Positions 60,053-64,000 of a DNA stretch of 64,000 bases are shown here, piece after piece. Below the pieces are notes generated by a model. That model saw only the letters and a list, made by a program, of their open reading frames with translations, was not told the DNA's origin and made no database searches. Within the stretch, counting starts at the first letter, position 1, and each line of letters starts with the position of its first letter. This DNA is from Streptomyces iconiensis (GTDB taxonomy: Bacteria > Actinomycetota > Actinomycetes > Streptomycetales > Streptomycetaceae). Where the stretch lies: contig NZ_JANCPR020000003.1 in the NCBI RefSeq assembly GCF_028657195.3, positions 248,001 to 312,000 on the forward strand, read 5' to 3'. Both the position numbers and the translations under genes were made by a program.

Positions 60053-60547
60053 TCAGTCGCCGTTGGACGGCGGGGGCAGATGGGGGTTCTTGTCCTGCTG
60101 CCAGGAGCTCTCCAGGGACTCGGAGCTGCGCAGGGGCAGGAGGGGCCGGGTGCCGTCGGCCGGGGGCCAGGCGGGGCGGTGTTCGGCGGGCAGCGTGGCG
60201 AGGGCCTGGCTGACGCTGAGGTGGACGGGCAGTGCCTCGGTGCTGCCCGTCACGGCGAGGAGGGCGGCCAGGTGGCGGCCTGCGCAGGCGAGCAGCAGCA
60301 TTCCGTCGCGGCGGTGCAGCAGCCAGCGCAGCGCGAGCAGGCAGTTGAGGCCGCGGGAGTCGCAGAAGACGAGCGCGGTCACATCGAGGACGAGGTAGCG
60401 GTACCCGGCGCTGACGGCCGCGCCGATGCGGTCGAGGTACAACATCTCCGAACCGTGGTCGAGTTCACCGCTCAGCCGCAGCACGGCGCTCTCGTGACCT
60501 GCCGCCAGCGAGGTGATGACCAGTCGGTCGCTGTCCCACGAACCCAC
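60053..60547 (-). CDS. STAS-domain protein (anti-sigma factor antagonist)
   Basis: 164 residues. The STAS fold is visible as VLRLSGELDHGSEMLYLDRI, YRYLVLDVTALVFCDSRGLN with the conserved serine that anti-sigma kinases phosphorylate, and [20 protein letters not shown]. The C-terminal 45 residues are disordered (RPLLPLRSSESLESSWQQD). Start is GTG 60547 with GGGAGAAGGGC upstream. Such proteins release sigma factors of the SigB/SigF type. No anti-sigma gene is adjacent. Confidence 0.9.
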   Translation of the reverse strand: MGSWDSDRLVITSLAAGHESAVLRLSGELDHGSEMLYLDRIGAAVSAGYRYLVLDVTALVFCDSRGLNCLLALRWLLHRRDGMLLLACAGRHLAALLAVTGSTEALPVHLSVSQALATLPAEHRPAWPPADGTRPLLPLRSSESLESSWQQDKNPHLPPPSNGD

Positions 60548-60760
60548 GCCCTTCTCCCTTCCCCGGGAACGTCCCTGACGGGGCGCTGTGCCGCCGCGAC
60601 CGCGGGGGTCACCTCCGAGTGCCCCCGGAGGGCCGTACCAACCCCCAGGGGCCCTTCAGGCCCCGGCGCGAGCGCCCTACGCGGTCATACCCCGATGCCA
60701 CCGGCGCGTGCGGCCGGTGCGGCCGGTGCGGTGTCGGTGCGCCAACGCGGTCAGCGTGGG

Positions 60761-61642
60761 TCAGGTGGGCGCGGCCGGTGTCGCAGCCGCCGCGCGGAGG
60801 AAGCGGACGGCGTGCTCGCGGAGCGCGTCCGTCGCGGGGTGCGTGGGGACACGGGGCCAGACCAGGCGGACGGTCACGGGCGCCGCGTCGGCGAGGGGGA
60901 GATAGCGCACGCCGGGGTGCGGATAGCTGTGGGTCGTGCCCTCGGCCGTGACGCCGACGGCTTCCCCCGTGGCGATGGCCGTCAGCCAGTCGTCGACGTT
61001 GGTCACCTCGACGGTGGCGGGGCGCAGCGCACTCGGCCACAGCGCCGCGCTGGTGGTGGCGGCCGTCGCGCAGACCGCGACGGTGTGCGGCGCCAGTTCG
61101 GCGAGGCGCACCTCCGTGCGGGCCGTGAGCGGGTCGCCCTCGGGCACGGCCGCCATGCGCGGTTCGCTGTACAGCGCCACGGACTCCAGGCCCGTACCCG
61201 GTGCGGGGCGTGTACGCAGGAACGCCGCGTCCAGGCTCCCGCGCCGCAGCCCGGCCTCGGGGTCGTCGTCGCGGTGAGCGTGCACGGGTGTATCGGGTTG
61301 CTCAGTGCGCCAGGCCCGCAGCAGCGGTACCGTATGGCGTCCCAACGCGGCCCATACGAAGCCGAGTTGGAGGGCGCGTGGCCCGGAGGCCGCCTCGGTC
61401 AGCGCGTCGTCGAGCTGCCGCAGGATCCGGTGTGCGTGCTCCCACAGTCCGCGGCCCGCTGCGGTCAGTTCCAGGCGGCGGGTGGTCCGTTCGACCAGGC
61501 GCGTGCCGAGACGGCTCTCCAACTGGTCCAGCGTGCGGGAGAGCGCGGGCTGGCTGACGTGCAGCGTACGGGCGGCGTCGGTGATGGTTCCCTCGTCGCC
61601 GATCGCGGCCAGTGCCCGCAGGTGACGCAGCTCCACATTCAT
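60761..61642 (-). CDS. LysR-family transcriptional regulator
   Basis: 293 residues. The HTH is LRHLRALAAIGDEGTITDAA followed by RTLHVSQPALSRTLDQLESR (about 5-47), and the effector domain runs from LQLGFVWAALGRHTVPLLRA to the C-terminus. It is divergent from a short-chain dehydrogenase gene with 70 bp between the starts, which points to control of that gene. Relatives in this arrangement respond to unknown effectors. Confidence 0.93.
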   Translation of the reverse strand: MNVELRHLRALAAIGDEGTITDAARTLHVSQPALSRTLDQLESRLGTRLVERTTRRLELTAAGRGLWEHAHRILRQLDDALTEAASGPRALQLGFVWAALGRHTVPLLRAWRTEQPDTPVHAHRDDDPEAGLRRGSLDAAFLRTRPAPGTGLESVALYSEPRMAAVPEGDPLTARTEVRLAELAPHTVAVCATAATTSAALWPSALRPATVEVTNVDDWLTAIATGEAVGVTAEGTTHSYPHPGVRYLPLADAAPVTVRLVWPRVPTHPATDALREHAVRFLRAAAATPAAPT

Positions 61643-61712
61643 AACCGCCAAGCATAAGTCCGGTACGAACGGTATTTCCCTCCCATGAGCCGCCCGCTCT
61701 AGCGTCCAGGGC

Positions 61713-62330
61713 ATGAGGATTCTCCTGATAGGCGCGGCCGGAACGCTCGGCACCGCCGTCCACAAGACACTGACAGCGCGCGGCCACGAGATCGTCACCG
61801 TGGGCCGGCACAGCGGCGACCTGCGCCACGACATCGAGGATCCGGAACAGATCACGCGGATGTACCGGGCGGCCGAGGGCGCGGGCGCTGCCGGGCGCCT
61901 GGACGCCGTGGCCTCGGCAGCGGGCGACGTGCCCTACAAGCCGGTGCTGGAGATGACGCCCGAGGACCACACGGCCGCCTTCCGTGGCAAGGTGCTCAGC
62001 CAGCTCGAAGTGGTTAGGCAGGGCGTCTCCCGTATCGCGGAGCGCGGCTCCTTCACGCTGATCAGCGGTGTGCTGGGGCGCGAGCCCATCCCCACGGGCA
62101 GCGCGGCGGCCATGACGAACGGCGCCGTCGAGGCGTTCGTGCGCGCCGCGGCCATCGAGATCGCACCCCAGCGCGTCAACGCGGTCAGCCCCACGCTCTT
62201 CACCGAATGCGTCCCCCAGTACGGGGAGTTCTTCCCCGGCATGCCCCCGGTGGACGTGGACACGGTGGCGCAGGCGTATGTGCGCTCCATCGAGGGCGCG
62301 CAGACCGGACAGGTCTACGAGCTGTCCTGA
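61713..62330 (+). CDS. Short-chain dehydrogenase-like protein lacking the YxxxK motif
   Basis: 205 residues. The cofactor motif is ILLIGAAGTLGTAVHKTLTA, then VTVGRHSGDLRHDIEDPEQI, and FTLISGVLGREPIPTGSAAA with the Ser of the active site. The usual YxxxK is replaced by AAAMTNGA in front of VEAFVRAAAIEI, so the canonical Tyr and Lys are missing. A small family of about 200-residue SDRs with this pattern exists and may reduce by another mechanism or only bind NAD(P)H. It is divergent from a LysR regulator. Confidence 0.88.
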   Translation: MRILLIGAAGTLGTAVHKTLTARGHEIVTVGRHSGDLRHDIEDPEQITRMYRAAEGAGAAGRLDAVASAAGDVPYKPVLEMTPEDHTAAFRGKVLSQLEVVRQGVSRIAERGSFTLISGVLGREPIPTGSAAAMTNGAVEAFVRAAAIEIAPQRVNAVSPTLFTECVPQYGEFFPGMPPVDVDTVAQAYVRSIEGAQTGQVYELS

Positions 62331-62463
62331 GCCGGCGAGGCCGGCTCGCGCCGCGCCGGCGCGCAGCGTCGCGGCGGCGGGCGCCGTGCGCGGGGTGTGG
62401 CCGGGTACGGGTCCCGGCCGGACCGGGACGGCGTGTTCGGTGGTGGCGTTCACCGGGTGTCCT

Positions 62464-63792
62464 TCACAACTCCCCGGCGGACATGGCCAGCAGGCGGTCG
62501 AGCACGGCCGGGTCGGCGCGTACACCGTCGTGCGCGTAGGCGTTGGTCACCCAGGGGCGCAGGCCGCGCACCTGGGCCGCCGTCGTCAGGGCCTGGTCGC
62601 GGTCGACGAACATGTCGTCGTGGTAGACGGCGGCCGTGACCGGTACCTCGTTGGAGGCCAGCCGGTCCAGGTCGTACAGGCGCGGCCAGTCGGTGCGCTG
62701 CGCGAGCAGATGTGCCGCTTCACGCAGCGGTACGAGCGCCGGGTCCTCCTCGAACTGCCAGGGGTAGATCATCTCGCCGGTGAAGCGCACGGGCCCACCG
62801 CCCTCCGCGCTGCTGCCCGAGGCGTCGAAGGCGGGGAACTCCTCGCGTACGCGCTGCGCCGACCAGTCGGTCGGCGCACCACCCTGCGCGTAGATCGGCT
62901 CGTGCAGTACGGCGTAGAGCGGGCGTTCGGCGAAGGAGAGCAGCGCGTCGGCCCCGCGCAGGAACGCGTCGGACAGCTCGGGCCCGCGCGGCCCCTCGGT
63001 GAACGCGGTCTCCAGCAGATAGTGCAGCGCGTCGAACTTCGCTGCCGTACCGAAGGTGATGCCGAGCGTCTGGAAGCGCCGCACGCTGAGCCGTTCCCCT
63101 GTCGGCATGCGTACGTCCTCGCTTTCCAGGTGCGCTGCGACGGCGTCGGCGAGTTCCTGGTCGCCCGGATAGCGGGCGAAGTAGCGCTCGTTGTGCGCGA
63201 GGGCACGGGCGTACGCGGCCCGGTAGACGTCGTCGGCGTGCCCCGTGAGGGTGGGCAGGCCGCCGGTGATCAGGGCCCGCTCCAACCCCTCGGGCGCCAG
63301 GCTGAGATACGTCAGCGCACAGAACCCGCCGAAGCTCTGCCCCAGCACGCTCCAGGGCCGGTCCGCCTCGCGTACGCCGCCGAGGTGGGCGCGCAGCAGC
63401 TCCGCGTCGCGGACGATCGAGTCGGCGCGGAAGTGCGCGAGGTGGTCGGCCATGGCGTGCGCGTCCGCGAAACCGGCCAGCGTGCGGCGGTCAGCGGGGG
63501 CTGAACGGCCCGTTCCGCGCTGGTCCATGAGGACCACACGGTAGTCGCGCAGCGCGCGGCGCAGCCAGGCGCCCGCCGCGTTCGGCCGCTCGGCCCGCCC
63601 GCCCGGCCCGCCCTGGAGCCACAGCAACCGGGGCAGCTCCTCGTGCTCGCGCCCCGCCGCCGTGACCTCGCGCGCGAACAGCGAGAGCGCGGGCCCCCCG
63701 GGCCTGGCGTGGTCGAGCGGTACGTCGAGGACGTGGTCGGCGCAGACCATGCCGCCGTGGCGGTGTACGGCAACGGGCGCTGGGGTGCTCAT
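62464..63792 (-). CDS. Alpha/beta hydrolase, peptidase S33 (prolyl aminopeptidase-like)
   Basis: 442 residues. The HGGP-type oxyanion motif appears as WLQGGPGGRAERPN near 60 and DQRGTGRS near 92. The nucleophile elbow is VLGQSFGGFCALTY (Ser near 152), and the acid and His lie in DDMFVDRDQ and NAYAHDGVRADP. The length and GGPG motif fit proline iminopeptidase, which releases N-terminal proline. No signal peptide, so cytoplasmic. The ATG at 63792 is preceded by GAAGGAGCCC. It is convergent with the SDR gene. Confidence 0.92.
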   Translation of the reverse strand: MSTPAPVAVHRHGGMVCADHVLDVPLDHARPGGPALSLFAREVTAAGREHEELPRLLWLQGGPGGRAERPNAAGAWLRRALRDYRVVLMDQRGTGRSAPADRRTLAGFADAHAMADHLAHFRADSIVRDAELLRAHLGGVREADRPWSVLGQSFGGFCALTYLSLAPEGLERALITGGLPTLTGHADDVYRAAYARALAHNERYFARYPGDQELADAVAAHLESEDVRMPTGERLSVRRFQTLGITFGTAAKFDALHYLLETAFTEGPRGPELSDAFLRGADALLSFAERPLYAVLHEPIYAQGGAPTDWSAQRVREEFPAFDASGSSAEGGGPVRFTGEMIYPWQFEEDPALVPLREAAHLLAQRTDWPRLYDLDRLASNEVPVTAAVYHDDMFVDRDQALTTAAQVRGLRPWVTNAYAHDGVRADPAVLDRLLAMSAGEL

Positions 63793-63961
63793 GTGCGGGG
63801 CTCCTTCGGGGTGAGGGGAGGGGAGGGGGCGGTTCGGGGCGAGGGGAGACGGGCGAGAGGCAGGGCGTCAGAGAGGCCGGGGGAGTGGTGGGGCGGGGCC
63901 GGGCCGGGTGGCTGTGCGCCGGCCGGGCGGCCCCTCCCCACGGGCGGTTTCCGGAAGGCCC
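63793..63961. other. Gap with G-rich leader, no gene seen
   Basis: GAGGGGAGGGGAGGGGGCGG-type purine runs extend from 63818 to 63870. Nothing else can be supported; the right part holds GGGCGG and GGAAGGCC stretches. Confidence 0.35.
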
Positions 63962-64000
63962 TCAGTACCCGGCTACGCCCAACTCCTGGCAGACGCGCAC
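63962..64000 (-). CDS. C-terminal end of an unidentified gene (partial)
   Basis: Reading leftward from the right edge, the frame VRVCQELGVAGY ends at a TGA at 63964-63962. G/C at most third positions and the position upstream of the hydrolase on the same strand suggest a real gene end. Twelve residues are too few to name a family. Confidence 0.4.
   Translation of the reverse strand: MRVCQELGVAGY

Overview
The window is very GC-rich, with strong third-codon G/C bias, many GTG starts, purine-rich ribosome binding sites and dense non-overlapping genes. These features, together with families such as DUF397/XRE pairs, BlaA/BlaB, ROK/LacI sugar regulators, ABC sugar importers lacking their own ATPase and multiple ATP-dependent DNA ligases, point to a Streptomyces-type actinomycete chromosome. 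I see no tRNA, rRNA, insertion sequence, prophage or CRISPR array.

Layout. 1-1.3 kb: an XRE/DUF5753 regulator cut by the left edge, a DUF397 partner and a small orphan ORF, with two striking palindromes. 1.4-4.2 kb: a TetR-HelD helicase operon. 4.4-13.7 kb: stress and redox genes (ferritin-like protein, ClpC-type AAA+ unfoldase, zinc alcohol dehydrogenase, double-domain universal stress protein, NCS1 permease, aldo/keto reductase, HIT hydrolase). 13.7-16.6 kb: two divergent ATP-dependent DNA ligases. 16.7-21.2 kb: TetR with a divergent DUF3533-like membrane protein, NhaA antiporter, thioredoxin. 21.5-24.9 kb: a complete beta-lactamase control locus in which a class A lipoprotein beta-lactamase is divergent from a BlaA-type LysR regulator and a BlaB-type defective penicillin-recognising protein, as in S. 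cacaoi. 25-26.9 kb: alkyl sulfatase. 26.9-34.4 kb: ROK regulator, ABC sugar importer, GH4 glycosidase and BadF-type sugar kinase, all on one strand. 34.9-40.1 kb: LacI regulator divergent from a purine permease and adenine deaminase. 40.8-43.2 kb: photolyase with a divergent small membrane protein and a small unknown ORF. 43.3-44.6 kb: a glycosyltransferase preceded by a 19-bp inverted repeat that looks like a rifamycin-associated element (RAE), so probably a rifampin glycosyltransferase. 44.9-49 kb: a Pro/Ala-linker protein and an oxidoreductase pair divergent from a LysR regulator. 49.3-53.8 kb: GntR, ADP-ribosylglycohydrolase, NCS1 permease and PfkB kinase in one operon, like E. coli yegTUVW. 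53.9-64 kb: aldo/keto reductase, ECF sigma factor divergent from a Ser/Thr kinase, DUF4232 lipoprotein, HTH-DUF3710 protein, STAS protein, LysR/SDR pair, S33 peptidase and the tail of one more gene.

Themes. Several modules are complete transport-catabolism-regulator units: purine salvage, nucleoside/riboside use and oligosaccharide use. Two resistance modules have recognisable control systems: beta-lactam (BlaL/A/B) and rifamycin (glycosyltransferase plus RAE; the HelD protein may be related). Many intergenic gaps hold short degenerate tandem repeats, and hexanucleotide repeats have extended the ends of several proteins into Ser-Gly or Gly-rich tails. All functional statements come from reading the protein sequences; no database search was run.
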